A stretch of DNA of 64,000 bases, taken from JAIXWP01 sp965247015 (lineage in GTDB: Bacteria > Bacteroidota > Bacteroidia > Flavobacteriales_D > Sanyastnellaceae). The notes beneath the pieces are model-generated. The model had not been told where the DNA came from. It saw only the letters and a list, made by a program, of their open reading frames with translations, and searched no databases. The position numbers and the translations under genes are program-made. This document shows positions 1 to 7,607 of this stretch, piece after piece (the stretch's first letter is position 1; every line of letters begins with the position of its first letter). The stretch covers positions 186,001-250,000 of the forward strand of contig CBDFGG010000002.1 of assembly GCA_965247015.1 (NCBI GenBank). Reading direction: 5' to 3'.

Positions 1-1
1 T

Positions 2-721
2 AACACATTCATCCTTCCAGATGCAGGTGGAAACAACGTTACTTCAGTAGTTACTAGCGCTCCATTCAACGTTACGATTGCAGCACATCCAGCAGTAGAA
101 CTTCGTACAACAGATCGTTGCCCAACGGCACGTACTCGTGGTTCTTTCATTTCAACAAATGTGGTGGTTTGTGGTGCAGTAGAATATGAGTGGGAATTTG
201 TTGAAGTAGATTCAGAAGACAATATCATCGGTATCGAAACGATTCTTGTTGAAAGCAACAGCACATCACGTTATTTGAGAGTATCTCAAATCCCAGGTGT
301 ACAAGATGGTGATCGTTACAGAGTTCGTATTCGTCCAGTATTCTCATACGGTCCTGGTGCATTCACTTCAGGTTACCAATTGCTTTGCATAGCAGGTCAA
401 GCTCCGATCAATGCACCCATCCTTGAAGAAGGAGATGTGTTTGCTCCATCAGCTGCAACCTCTACAGAGCGTGCATTTGAAGTGTATCCTAATCCAAACG
501 CTGGTGATGTATTCAACGTACGTTTGGCAGGAATCAATTCAGAAATTGTTATCGTAAGAATGCTTGATGCAATGGGCAGAGTGGTTTACAACAATCAATT
601 TACAGTTGCTGGTTCATTGAACACATCTATCGTGATGGAAGAAAAACTTTCATCAGGAATGTACATGATCCAAGTAATCGACGGTGGAGAGACAATAAAT
701 AACCGAATGATTGTTCGGTAA
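2..721 (+). CDS. C-terminal part of a T9SS type A sorted surface protein (5' truncated)
   Basis: Only the last 239 codons are visible. The frame is open from base 2, so the gene begins before the window and the internal GTG at 161 is not a real start. The last 80 or so residues form a type A T9SS sorting domain: the YPNPNAGDVFNV opening, the LDAMGRVVYN strand and the SGMYMIQV..RMIVR ending. In this family the domain guides the protein across the outer membrane and is then normally removed. Upstream strands such as RYRVRIRPVFSYGP resemble those of the secreted protein at 13273..15042, so the two may be related adhesin-like proteins. The stop codon overlaps an 18-bp palindrome (702..719). Confidence 0.9.
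   Translation, partial: NTFILPDAGGNNVTSVVTSAPFNVTIAAHPAVELRTTDRCPTARTRGSFISTNVVVCGAVEYEWEFVEVDSEDNIIGIETILVESNSTSRYLRVSQIPGVQDGDRYRVRIRPVFSYGPGAFTSGYQLLCIAGQAPINAPILEEGDVFAPSAATSTERAFEVYPNPNAGDVFNVRLAGINSEIVIVRMLDAMGRVVYNNQFTVAGSLNTSIVMEEKLSSGMYMIQVIDGGETINNRMIVR
702..719. repeat. Dispersed palindrome ACCGAA-YRWWYR-TTCGGT, copy 1
   Basis: ACCGAA TGATTG TTCGGT, both arms perfect. It encodes the final N-R-M-I-V-R of the T9SS sorting domain, and its last base is the T of the TAA stop codon. It is one of ten copies in the window. Confidence 0.85.
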
Positions 722-722
722 A

Positions 723-751
723 CGATTCTCGATTCTCAATTTTCGATTCTC
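723..751. repeat. Three copies of CGATTCTC
   Basis: CGATTCTC occurs at 723, 730 and 744, directly after the stop codon of the T9SS gene and before its terminator. It is the first element of a repeat-rich intergenic cluster running to 906. Confidence 0.7.
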
Positions 752-755
752 GATA

Positions 756-795
756 CAAAAAACAAAGCCGCGCTAATGCGCGGCTTTGTTTTTTG
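756..795. terminator. Strong bidirectional intrinsic terminator
   Basis: A perfect 18-bp stem (756..773 pairs with 778..795) closes a TAAT loop. The core is GCCGCGC/GCGCGGC, and an A-run and T-run on the two sides give a U-tract in both directions. It ends the T9SS gene at 721. Confidence 0.9.
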
Positions 796-799
796 TGTA

Positions 800-860
800 G
801 CCGAGCTGCAAAGCCGAGCTGCAGCTCGGCTCTGCGGTTTCATTCTCGGCGAAGCCGAGA
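800..860. repeat. Cluster of GC-rich palindromes
   Basis: GCCGAGCTGCA is repeated at 800..810 and 813..823. The second copy is half of a perfect 18-bp palindrome at 813..830 (GCCGAGCTGCAGCTCGGC). A further hairpin at 844..860 has arms TCTCGGC and GCCGAGA around GAA. No coding function is apparent; the plus-strand frame open across this stretch has no protein-like features. Confidence 0.75.
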
Positions 861-862
861 GC

Positions 863-906
863 ATTTGTCATTTGTCCCTTGTCATTTGTCTCTTGTCATT
901 TGTGTC
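863..906. repeat. 14-bp period tandem repeat (ATTTGTCYCTTGTC)
   Basis: ATTTGTC at 863, then ATTTGTCCCTTGTC at 870..883, ATTTGTCTCTTGTC at 884..897 and a partial unit at 898..906. The 19-mer at 870..888 recurs exactly at 63707..63725. It lies 28 bases before the proline dehydrogenase start, so it is in the likely promoter or leader region of that gene. Confidence 0.8.
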
Positions 907-933
907 TACCCCCTTTCTTATTAACTTCGCTGC

Positions 934-2118
934 ATGGAACCTGCACCTATTTCGTTTGACAACACGGAAATTGCTTTTAAGGGCAAATCTGATAGCGACC
1001 TAAATCGATCATATTATTTATTCAAACTCATTGGAAATCCAAGTCTTGTGAAAGTTGGGGACGTTATGACCAACTTTGCTTTGGCACTCCACATTCCAAT
1101 TGGGTGGGCGATTAAGGGGAATATCTTCAAGCAGTTTTGTGGAGGAGAAACCATCGCTGAATGCGCTAGAGCAACGAAAATTCTCGATAAAGGGAATATC
1201 GGTACCATCCTCGATTATTCTGTGGAGGGAAAGGAGTCGGAAAAGGATTTTGACGCCACCACAGAGGAGACATTGCATACCATCCAGACAGCACATAACA
1301 ACGAGCATATTCCTTTTTGTGTTTTCAAAGTAACAGGGGTAGCTCGATTTGCTTTACTTGAGAAAATAAATGCGAAAGAAAAACTGAGCGATGAAGAAAT
1401 CGCGGAGTGGCAGCGCGTTAGAGAACGTGTGGATCGTATTTGTGGTTTGGCAGAAAAGACAGGAACTCCTGTATTCATTGATGCAGAAGACAGTTGGATT
1501 CAAGATGCAATTGACGATTTGACGAATGAAATGATGGAAAAATACAACGGAAAAAAAGCTGTTGTTTACAATACCATCCAACTGTATCGTCATGATCGTT
1601 TGGCGTTTTTGAAAAAGTGTCATCAGGATGCAAAATCAAAGAGCTACTATTCTGGATATAAGCTCGTACGTGGAGCATATATGGAAAAGGAGAGAGCACG
1701 CGCTGCCGAAAAAGGCTACTTAGATCCGATTCAGCCGAACAAAGAAGCAAGTGATCGTGATTTCAATTTAGCATTAGAATATTGTCTGGAAAATATTGAC
1801 ACTATTTCCATCTGTTGTGGTTCGCACAATGAGCAGAGCTCGATGCTGTTGGCAACGATGATGGATAAGAAAGGAATTAGCAGAAATGATAAGCGTGTGT
1901 ACTTCGCTCAGCTATTTGGTATGAGCGATCACATAAGTTTCAATCTTGCTCATGCTGGTTACAACGTGGCGAAATACGTGCCCTACGGACCTATTCGTGA
2001 AGTCATTCCATATCTCATTCGCAGAGCTAAAGAAAACACAAGTGTAAAGGGTCAAACGGGTCGTGAGCTTGGATTGATTATCAAAGAAAAAGAGCGCAGA
2101 AAAAGTTCGCGTCGTTAA
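934..2118 (+). CDS. Proline dehydrogenase
   Basis: 394 residues, the usual size of a monofunctional FAD-dependent proline dehydrogenase. It oxidises L-proline to pyrroline-5-carboxylate, the first step of proline catabolism. Family landmarks are KLVRGAYMEKER, the GSHNEQSS strand, FAQLFGMSDHISF, YVPYGPIREVIPYL and the terminal RRAKEN segment, all parts of the TIM-barrel active site. There is no aldehyde dehydrogenase domain, so the second step must be encoded elsewhere. The ATG at 934 follows a repeat-rich leader. The gene converges on the TauE-type gene with three bases between the stop codons and no obvious terminator. Confidence 0.93.
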   Translation: MEPAPISFDNTEIAFKGKSDSDLNRSYYLFKLIGNPSLVKVGDVMTNFALALHIPIGWAIKGNIFKQFCGGETIAECARATKILDKGNIGTILDYSVEGKESEKDFDATTEETLHTIQTAHNNEHIPFCVFKVTGVARFALLEKINAKEKLSDEEIAEWQRVRERVDRICGLAEKTGTPVFIDAEDSWIQDAIDDLTNEMMEKYNGKKAVVYNTIQLYRHDRLAFLKKCHQDAKSKSYYSGYKLVRGAYMEKERARAAEKGYLDPIQPNKEASDRDFNLALEYCLENIDTISICCGSHNEQSSMLLATMMDKKGISRNDKRVYFAQLFGMSDHISFNLAHAGYNVAKYVPYGPIREVIPYLIRRAKENTSVKGQTGRELGLIIKEKERRKSSRR

Positions 2119-2121
2119 TCT

Positions 2122-2511
2122 TTATAATCCTGCCTTCACAGAATTATAAATCATTCTTACAGACATGTAGAGCAAGAAAATTCCGAAAACGAGTTTTACT
2201 TTTTGCTCTGAAATTTTCAATGCCCATTTGGAACCAAAGTAACTTCCAAGCACAAAGGCGAGTCCCATGATGATTACATATTGAAAATTGACATTTCCAG
2301 TTTTGTAGTAATTCATTACTCCAAGAATACCCACTGGGAACATGAGAAGGGCAAGGCTCGTTCCTTGTGCGGTCATTTGACTCGCACCTAAAAGAAACAC
2401 TAGTCCAGGAACGATTATCATTCCGCCACCTACACCAACAAAGCCGCTCAACAGCCCCGCTACAAGTCCTATCATTATTAGAATGAGAATGCTGGATGTT
2501 GTCATGTCCAT
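2122..2511 (-). CDS. Half-length TauE/SafE family membrane protein
   Basis: About 129 residues from the ATG at 2511; a longer frame could start at 2553, but its extra 14 residues are polar and run toward the gcvH promoter. The protein shows about four hydrophobic segments and the N-terminal family signature GLLSGFVGVGGGMIIVP, then TAQGTSLALLMFPVG and GSYFGSKWALKI. Full TauE/SafE anion exporters are about 250 residues with two such repeats; this is a single repeat, which implies a dimer. The substrate (sulfite, sulfonate or other organic anion) cannot be inferred. The gene is divergent from gcvH. Confidence 0.8.
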   Translation of the reverse strand: MDMTTSSILILIMIGLVAGLLSGFVGVGGGMIIVPGLVFLLGASQMTAQGTSLALLMFPVGILGVMNYYKTGNVNFQYVIIMGLAFVLGSYFGSKWALKISEQKVKLVFGIFLLYMSVRMIYNSVKAGL

Positions 2512-2562
2512 GTTTTTTTGAAATAGATTTTGGTCGAAAGTTAAGGCTTTCATCTTTTATCC

Positions 2563-2570
2563 TATTTTTG
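2563..2570 (+). promoter_or_regulatory. -7 promoter element for gcvH
   Basis: TATTTTTG matches the Bacteroidota -7 consensus TAnnTTTG and lies 23 bases before the gcvH ATG. No convincing -33 TTTG is seen at the usual spacing. Confidence 0.5.
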
Positions 2571-2592
2571 GCGACCAAATAATAGGACAACA

Positions 2593-2970
2593 ATGAATTT
2601 TCCTGCTGAACTTAAGTACACAAAAGACCACGAGTGGGTGCGCATCGAAGGTGATGTAGCAACTGTTGGCATCACTGATTTCGCTCAAAGCGAATTGGGC
2701 GATATCGTTTTCGTTGAAATCGAAACACAAGGTGAGAACCTTGAGGAACACGCAATCTTCGGAACAGTAGAAGCTGTTAAAACCGTTTCTGATTTGTTCA
2801 TGCCAGTGGCTGGTGAAGTGATCGAAGTGAACCCAGGTTTGGAAGACAATCCTGCAGCAGTAAATGAAGATCCATACGGAGCAGGTTGGATGATTAGAGT
2901 AAAATTAAGCGCTGGAGCTGATCTATCAGGTTTGATGGATGCAGATGCTTACAAGGCAATTGTAGCTTAA
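2593..2970 (+). CDS. gcvH: Glycine cleavage system H protein
   Basis: 125 residues, the normal length. The H protein carries the lipoyl arm that shuttles the aminomethyl group between the P, T and L proteins of the glycine cleavage system. The N-terminus YTKDHEWVRIEGDVATVGIT and the lipoylation site GTVEAVKTVSDLF (lipoyl lysine 63) are intact, as is the C-terminal NEDPYGAGWMIRVK. The other glycine cleavage genes are not in this window. The VanZ-like gene starts 6 bases after its stop; gcvH-VanZ adjacency is common in Flavobacteriia and suggests co-transcription. Confidence 0.97.
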   Translation: MNFPAELKYTKDHEWVRIEGDVATVGITDFAQSELGDIVFVEIETQGENLEEHAIFGTVEAVKTVSDLFMPVAGEVIEVNPGLEDNPAAVNEDPYGAGWMIRVKLSAGADLSGLMDADAYKAIVA

Positions 2971-2976
2971 TTCCAG

Positions 2977-3369
2977 GTGAAAAATATATTTCGATATTTG
3001 GCCGTCCCGATCATCTGGGCGGCCATTATTTTTTTCGTCTATAGTATCCCCGGTGGGGATATAGTTTATCAAGACTTATGGAGTCTTCTGAAGTTCGATA
3101 AGCTGGTGCACATGGGGGTTTTTGCACTTTGGGTAAATATGCTCATCGTGGCATTTAAGAAACAATCTACCTCAAGACCACTTAAGCAAAATGCACGTCT
3201 TATTGCCGTTTCATTTGCACTCGCTTATGGCGGTATTCTTGAGTTTTATCAGAGCAAATGGTTCATAGACCGTGCGACAGATCCATATGATTTTATCGCA
3301 AATACATTAGGAGCTTTTATCGGATTACTGGTATTCCGATTCATCTATGGAAAGTGCGCTGCATATTGA
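2977..3369 (+). CDS. VanZ-like family membrane protein
   Basis: 130 residues starting at a GTG 6 bases after gcvH. There are four predicted membrane segments. VanZ-like hallmarks are FDKLVHMGVFALW after the first segment, the AYGGILEFYQ glutamate motif and DRATDPYDFIANTLGAFIGLLVF at the end. VanZ was named for weak teicoplanin resistance in enterococci, but the function of most homologues is unknown, and resistance should not be inferred here. Its last 45 bases overlap the convergent kinase gene. Confidence 0.85.
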   Translation: MKNIFRYLAVPIIWAAIIFFVYSIPGGDIVYQDLWSLLKFDKLVHMGVFALWVNMLIVAFKKQSTSRPLKQNARLIAVSFALAYGGILEFYQSKWFIDRATDPYDFIANTLGAFIGLLVFRFIYGKCAAY

Positions 3370-3867
3370 TTCAAAAGCGCTCACAAATCTTTTTTCTCCC
3401 TCGCCTTTGATTTCAATAAAAGGAAGTTGATTCTCAAGAATTAAATTTTTGTATTTCTGGAATAGAATGTCCCTATCGGTAGGATTACTGCGCAAAGGGT
3501 CAGGTTGCCAAGGCAAATCTGGTGTACATAAAGCAGTGATGTGGGGGCGATGCTTTATTAAATAGCTTTCTATTTCATTCCATTTTTCTCCGAAAACATA
3601 ATCTACCCAAACTGCATAGATGAACACGTCACCGTCAAGGATTAGATAATCAGCATTATTGATCCGCAAGTCATCCCAGACTTCGGCTTGTCCACGGAAC
3701 ATTTTTATTACATCTTCCTTGGTGTAGGTACCATCGGGTAAATGCTCTTCCATGTAGGCACGCGCATACTCAGGACAGAGAATAGCATTTTTCAATCTTT
3801 TAGAGAGGTACACCGCAAATTCCGATTTACCGCTGCTTTCAGGGCCAGTGATGGATATTATTCTCAT
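3325..3867 (-). CDS. NadR-type P-loop kinase, probable nicotinamide riboside kinase
   Basis: 180 residues. Walker A is GPESSGKS at residues 8-15, followed by the CPEYAR motif and YLILDGDVFIYAVW, as in the ribosylnicotinamide kinase domain of NadR. The predicted reaction is phosphorylation of nicotinamide riboside to NMN. There is no adenylyltransferase or helix-turn-helix domain, so this is a stand-alone kinase. It overlaps the upstream pnuC-like gene by 4 bases (ATGA), which indicates translational coupling and makes a riboside uptake-and-trapping pair. Its 3' end overlaps the VanZ-like gene on the other strand by 45 bases. Confidence 0.8.
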   Translation of the reverse strand: MRIISITGPESSGKSEFAVYLSKRLKNAILCPEYARAYMEEHLPDGTYTKEDVIKMFRGQAEVWDDLRINNADYLILDGDVFIYAVWVDYVFGEKWNEIESYLIKHRPHITALCTPDLPWQPDPLRSNPTDRDILFQKYKNLILENQLPFIEIKGEGEKRFVSAFESICSALSIDESEYQ

Positions 3868-4469
3868 GTAAATATTCCTAGGTAAAAATATCCATCAAGA
3901 CTCATCACAAGATATAAGAGATACATCAAGGAACTCAACACCATTCTTCTTTTGAAGTACATAAAGATGGAAATGGCATTTATGAAAATGAAATAAAGCC
4001 AATTTTCATGAATAAAGAACATCATTAGAATAGTTCCAATGATTCCATAAACCGTGGTAATGCTATCGATGTAAGGCAACTGAGCATCTGTCTTCTTTTT
4101 TAGAAAATATCCAGCGACGAAAACAACGATTGCTCCGGATAAAATGAGGATCAAATGATTCGTTCCAGAAAATGAACGAGCCGTGAATCCTGAATTGGAG
4201 AAGTTGATCAATCCGATGATGGTCGACAAGATATAGATGATTTGCAAAAAAGTTTCTGCATAAAGCTTTCTCCGAAAACATAAAATACCCAGCAATAGCG
4301 GCCCTAACAGGCCGAAGATGAAACATTCTTTTACACCATTTAAATATAGAAATGTAAAAAGCAGATTACTGGTCACAGCCAAAGCCTCAAGAATGAGTTC
4401 CTTTCGATTTGAAAAAATAGCTGAGCTGGACATGCGGCTAAAATACAACAGGACTGTTTCATCGCTCAT
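3864..4469 (-). CDS. pnuC: PnuC-type nicotinamide riboside transporter
   Basis: 201 residues with about seven hydrophobic segments. PnuC-like features include the early ALAVTSNLLFTFLYL segment, FRRKLYAETFLQIIYILSTIIGL and the late HENWLYFIFINAISIFMYFKRRM segment. PnuC proteins let nicotinamide riboside (or, in the PnuT branch, thiamine) diffuse across the inner membrane, and a kinase traps it. The coupled NadR-type kinase downstream favours the riboside substrate, and I see no TPP riboswitch in the short upstream region. The first residues to the second methionine (position 12) may not be translated. Confidence 0.82.
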   Translation of the reverse strand: MSDETVLLYFSRMSSSAIFSNRKELILEALAVTSNLLFTFLYLNGVKECFIFGLLGPLLLGILCFRRKLYAETFLQIIYILSTIIGLINFSNSGFTARSFSGTNHLILILSGAIVVFVAGYFLKKKTDAQLPYIDSITTVYGIIGTILMMFFIHENWLYFIFINAISIFMYFKRRMVLSSLMYLLYLVMSLDGYFYLGIFT

Positions 4470-4589
4470 GCCCCTTGATTGGTAGTCTATAGACTGATTT
4501 TGAGCGAATAAGTATTGTATATGGGAAAATTTGTTAAATTCGCTCGTTCACCCTTAACGAGTAAATTAACAAAACAAAACAAACAGATT

Positions 4590-7538
4590 ATGAAAAGAAG
4601 AATTCTACTTCTTTTGACAGCGTTTGCTCTCTTCCAAGCAGCGTCCGCACAACGTATTTGCGGCACCACCGAATCAGAGCAATTTGTACGTTCAAATGAT
4701 GAAAAGTACGATCTACGTCGTCAGCAAATTGAAAATTACACCAACGAATTTATTGCACATGGAGGTGGCCTAGACCGCGCTCTAGTGACGATCCCTGTCG
4801 TTGTACACGTAGTTTGGAATACTGCAACTGAAAACATCAGTGATGCACAGATTCAATCACAAATCGATGTGTTGAATGCTGACTTTAGAAAATTGAATGC
4901 TGACGCTTCATCTGTTCCTGGCGCTTTTGCTGGACTTGCAGCGGATGCGAACATTGAGTTTTGTCTTGCTACAGTGGATCCTAATGGAAATCCTACAACT
5001 GGTATTACAAGAACTCAAACATCAACTACTGCATTCGGTACAAACGACCAAGTGAAGTCTTCTTCAACTGGTGGTGTGAATGCATGGTCAAGAGATCAAT
5101 ACTTGAATATGTGGGTGTGTGACATCAGCGGTGGTATCCTTGGATACGCGCAGTTCCCAGGAGGAGCAGCAAGCACTGATGGTGTTGTAATCGACTATCA
5201 ATATTTCGGTACCAACGGAACTGCGACTGCACCTTTCAACAAAGGTCGTACTGCTACGCACGAGGTAGGCCACTGGTTAAATTTATTCCACATCTGGGGT
5301 GATGATGGTACTGGTTGCACAGGTTCTGACCAAGTTGCAGATACTCCAAACGCTGCTGGTCCAAACTATGGTTGCCCAACATTCCCAAATGTTACTTGCT
5401 CAAATGGTCCAAACGGTGACATGTTCATGAACTACATGGACTATACCGATGATGCTTGCATGTATATGTTCTCGAATGCCCAAGCTGCGCGTATGGCTGC
5501 ATTGTTTGCTACAGGCGGATTTAGAGCGCCATTGCTCAATTCAACAGCATGCGGACCAGTAGGTAATGTTTGTGCTGTACCTGGTGGTAGAGCAACTTCA
5601 GCAATTACTGCCGCTGGAGCAACTTTCACATGGACGGCTTCTGCATCTGCTGCTTCTTACAATGTACGATATAAGGCTGCTAGCGCAACTGTATGGACGG
5701 AAGTGACTGGACTTACCGCTGCTTCTTATACAGTAGCTGGTCTTACAGCTTGCACTGCTTATGAGTGGCAAGTTCAATCAGTGTGTGATGCTTCTACATC
5801 AAGTGCATACTCTGCATCAACTGCATTCTCAACGACGGGTTGCGCGGCTACTTATTGCGCTTCTGCTGGTTTGAGCACTGCTGATGAATTTATCAATCGC
5901 GTGGTTGTTGGAACAATCAACAACACTAGCGGTAACAACAATGGTTACGCAAACTTTACTTCACTTGCAACAACGCTTGCAACTAACAATAGCTATGCAT
6001 TCAGCGGAACTCCAGGTTATACGGCTACTGCGTATACTGAATTCTGGAGAGTATGGATTGACTTCAACGCAGATCTAGATTTTGACGATGCAGGTGAATT
6101 GGTTTACACTTCAGCTGGTTCTACAACTACTGTGAATGGAACAATTGCAATTCCTTCAACTGCAACTATCGGATCTACCCGCATGCGTGTGAGTATGAAG
6201 TACAACGCTCTTCCAACACAATGTGAGTCATTCCAATATGGTGAAGTAGAAGATTACACTGTAAATATCATTGCAGGTACTGCTCCAACTCCATGTAATG
6301 CTCCAACAGGATTGGCAGTTTCTGGAATTTCACAAAACGGTGCAACAGCTTCATGGGCTGCTGCGAGCGGTGCGGTATCATACAACTTCCAGTACAAGCT
6401 TAATTCAGCGACTACTTGGACAACAGTGAGCACTACTGCAACTTCATTTACATTCACAGGCCTTACAGCTGGTACAACCTACAACACTCGTGTTGCAACA
6501 GTGTGTTCAGGTGGAACAAGCACGAATAGCGCGCAAGTGAATTTCACTACAACTGCAGCTCCAACTTGTGGAACTCCTACAGGTTTGGCTACTTCAGGAA
6601 TTACTCAAACGGGTGCAACTTCAACATGGACTGCTGTGAGTGGTGCTGTTTCTTACAACTTCCAGTACAAGCTAAATTCAGCTACTACTTGGACAACTGT
6701 GAGCACAACAACTAACTCTTACACTTTCACTGGTCTTACTTCTGGAACAACTTACAACACACGTGTTGCAACAGTATGTTCGTTTGGTACTAGTGCTAAC
6801 AGCACCCAGGTGAACTTCACTACAACTGCTGTAGTGACTTGCACTGATACTTATGAATCAAATAATACGTACAATACATCTAAGACAATTGCAGTGAATG
6901 CAAATATCTCAGCAATCATTAGCTCTGCTACTGACAAGGATTATTTCAGATTCTCTACGACTACTTCGAACAGAAATATCAAAATTGATTTGACAAATCT
7001 TCCTGCAGACTATGATGTGATTCTATACAACCCAAGCGGTACTCAAGTAGGAATTTCACAGAATTCTGGCACTGCGAATGAGTCAATCATTTACAACAAC
7101 GGACCTGTAGGTACATATAGACTTCAGGTTTATGGATACAATGGCGCTTTCAATGCTGCATGTTATACACTTCGCGCAAACCGCAGCAACACTGCTTTCC
7201 GTATTGCGGCTGAAGGTGTTGTAGTAGAGGAAGAAGAAGCAATCATTGAATCTGATAAAGATGCAATGGTGGTAGAAAACGCAGTCATCAACACAGTAAA
7301 TGTTTATCCAAACCCAACATCAGATAACATCGATGTGACATTTGAAAGCTCTGAGAACACAGTTGTTAGAATTCAGATGTTTGATTTGATGGGTCGTGAA
7401 ATTCACAACTCACAAATGCAAGTGGTAACAGGATTCAATATTACAAATATTGATATGAATGAATTTGCTCGTGGTTGCTATACAATGATGATTACAAATG
7501 GTGATTCGAGAGAGTCTATCCGAGTGATCAAGCAGTAA
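4590..7538 (+). CDS. Secreted M43 metalloprotease with FnIII, GEVED and T9SS sorting domains
   Basis: 982 residues from the ATG at 4590, which gives a clean signal peptide (MKRRILLLLTAFALFQAASA); an upstream ATG at 4515 is in frame but would bury it. The pappalysin-like catalytic domain has HEVGHWLNLFH at residues 224-234 (three zinc histidines and a glutamate) and the Met-turn NYMDY near residue 283. Next come a fibronectin III-like domain (about 330-420), a GEVED domain (YGEVEDYTV), two nearly identical FnIII repeats (569-659 and 660-750), a pre-peptidase C-like beta domain (about 755-860) and a type A sorting domain beginning VYPNPTSDNIDV. The enzyme should act outside the cell or on its surface on proteins or peptides. 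Confidence 0.93.
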   Translation: MKRRILLLLTAFALFQAASAQRICGTTESEQFVRSNDEKYDLRRQQIENYTNEFIAHGGGLDRALVTIPVVVHVVWNTATENISDAQIQSQIDVLNADFRKLNADASSVPGAFAGLAADANIEFCLATVDPNGNPTTGITRTQTSTTAFGTNDQVKSSSTGGVNAWSRDQYLNMWVCDISGGILGYAQFPGGAASTDGVVIDYQYFGTNGTATAPFNKGRTATHEVGHWLNLFHIWGDDGTGCTGSDQVADTPNAAGPNYGCPTFPNVTCSNGPNGDMFMNYMDYTDDACMYMFSNAQAARMAALFATGGFRAPLLNSTACGPVGNVCAVPGGRATSAITAAGATFTWTASASAASYNVRYKAASATVWTEVTGLTAASYTVAGLTACTAYEWQVQSVCDASTSSAYSASTAFSTTGCAATYCASAGLSTADEFINRVVVGTINNTSGNNNGYANFTSLATTLATNNSYAFSGTPGYTATAYTEFWRVWIDFNADLDFDDAGELVYTSAGSTTTVNGTIAIPSTATIGSTRMRVSMKYNALPTQCESFQYGEVEDYTVNIIAGTAPTPCNAPTGLAVSGISQNGATASWAAASGAVSYNFQYKLNSATTWTTVSTTATSFTFTGLTAGTTYNTRVATVCSGGTSTNSAQVNFTTTAAPTCGTPTGLATSGITQTGATSTWTAVSGAVSYNFQYKLNSATTWTTVSTTTNSYTFTGLTSGTTYNTRVATVCSFGTSANSTQVNFTTTAVVTCTDTYESNNTYNTSKTIAVNANISAIISSATDKDYFRFSTTTSNRNIKIDLTNLPADYDVILYNPSGTQVGISQNSGTANESIIYNNGPVGTYRLQVYGYNGAFNAACYTLRANRSNTAFRIAAEGVVVEEEEAIIESDKDAMVVENAVINTVNVYPNPTSDNIDVTFESSENTVVRIQMFDLMGREIHNSQMQVVTGFNITNIDMNEFARGCYTMMITNGDSRESIRVIKQ
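6294..6839 (+). repeat. Two tandem 273-bp FnIII coding units
   Basis: Units 6294..6566 and 6567..6839 encode two 91-residue fibronectin III-like modules. Long stretches are identical in protein, for example GAVSYNFQYKLNSATTWTTV and TTYNTRVATVCS. The exact equal length and high similarity point to a recent in-frame duplication. Confidence 0.85.
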
Positions 7539-7556
7539 TAGTTTTCACATAAGGAC

Positions 7557-7593
7557 AAAAAAATACCCTCGTCATTGACGAGGGTATTTTTTT
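7557..7593. terminator. Bidirectional terminator between the protease and tig
   Basis: A perfect 17-bp inverted repeat (7557..7573 and 7577..7593) has core TACCCTCGTC/GACGAGGGTA and a 3-base loop. A-runs and T-runs at the ends provide U-tracts for both convergent genes. Confidence 0.92.
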
Positions 7594-7607
7594 ATCTAAT
7601 AAAAAAA

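Noticed and set aside
776..1003. Open frame across the repeat cluster upstream of proline dehydrogenase
   Set aside because: It translates terminator, palindromes and the 14-bp repeat and overlaps the proline dehydrogenase start in another frame; nothing in it looks like a protein.
3864..4589. PnuC-like gene as a thiamine (PnuT) transporter
   Set aside because: There is no TPP riboswitch or thiamine gene nearby, and it is coupled to a NadR-type kinase, so nicotinamide riboside is preferred.
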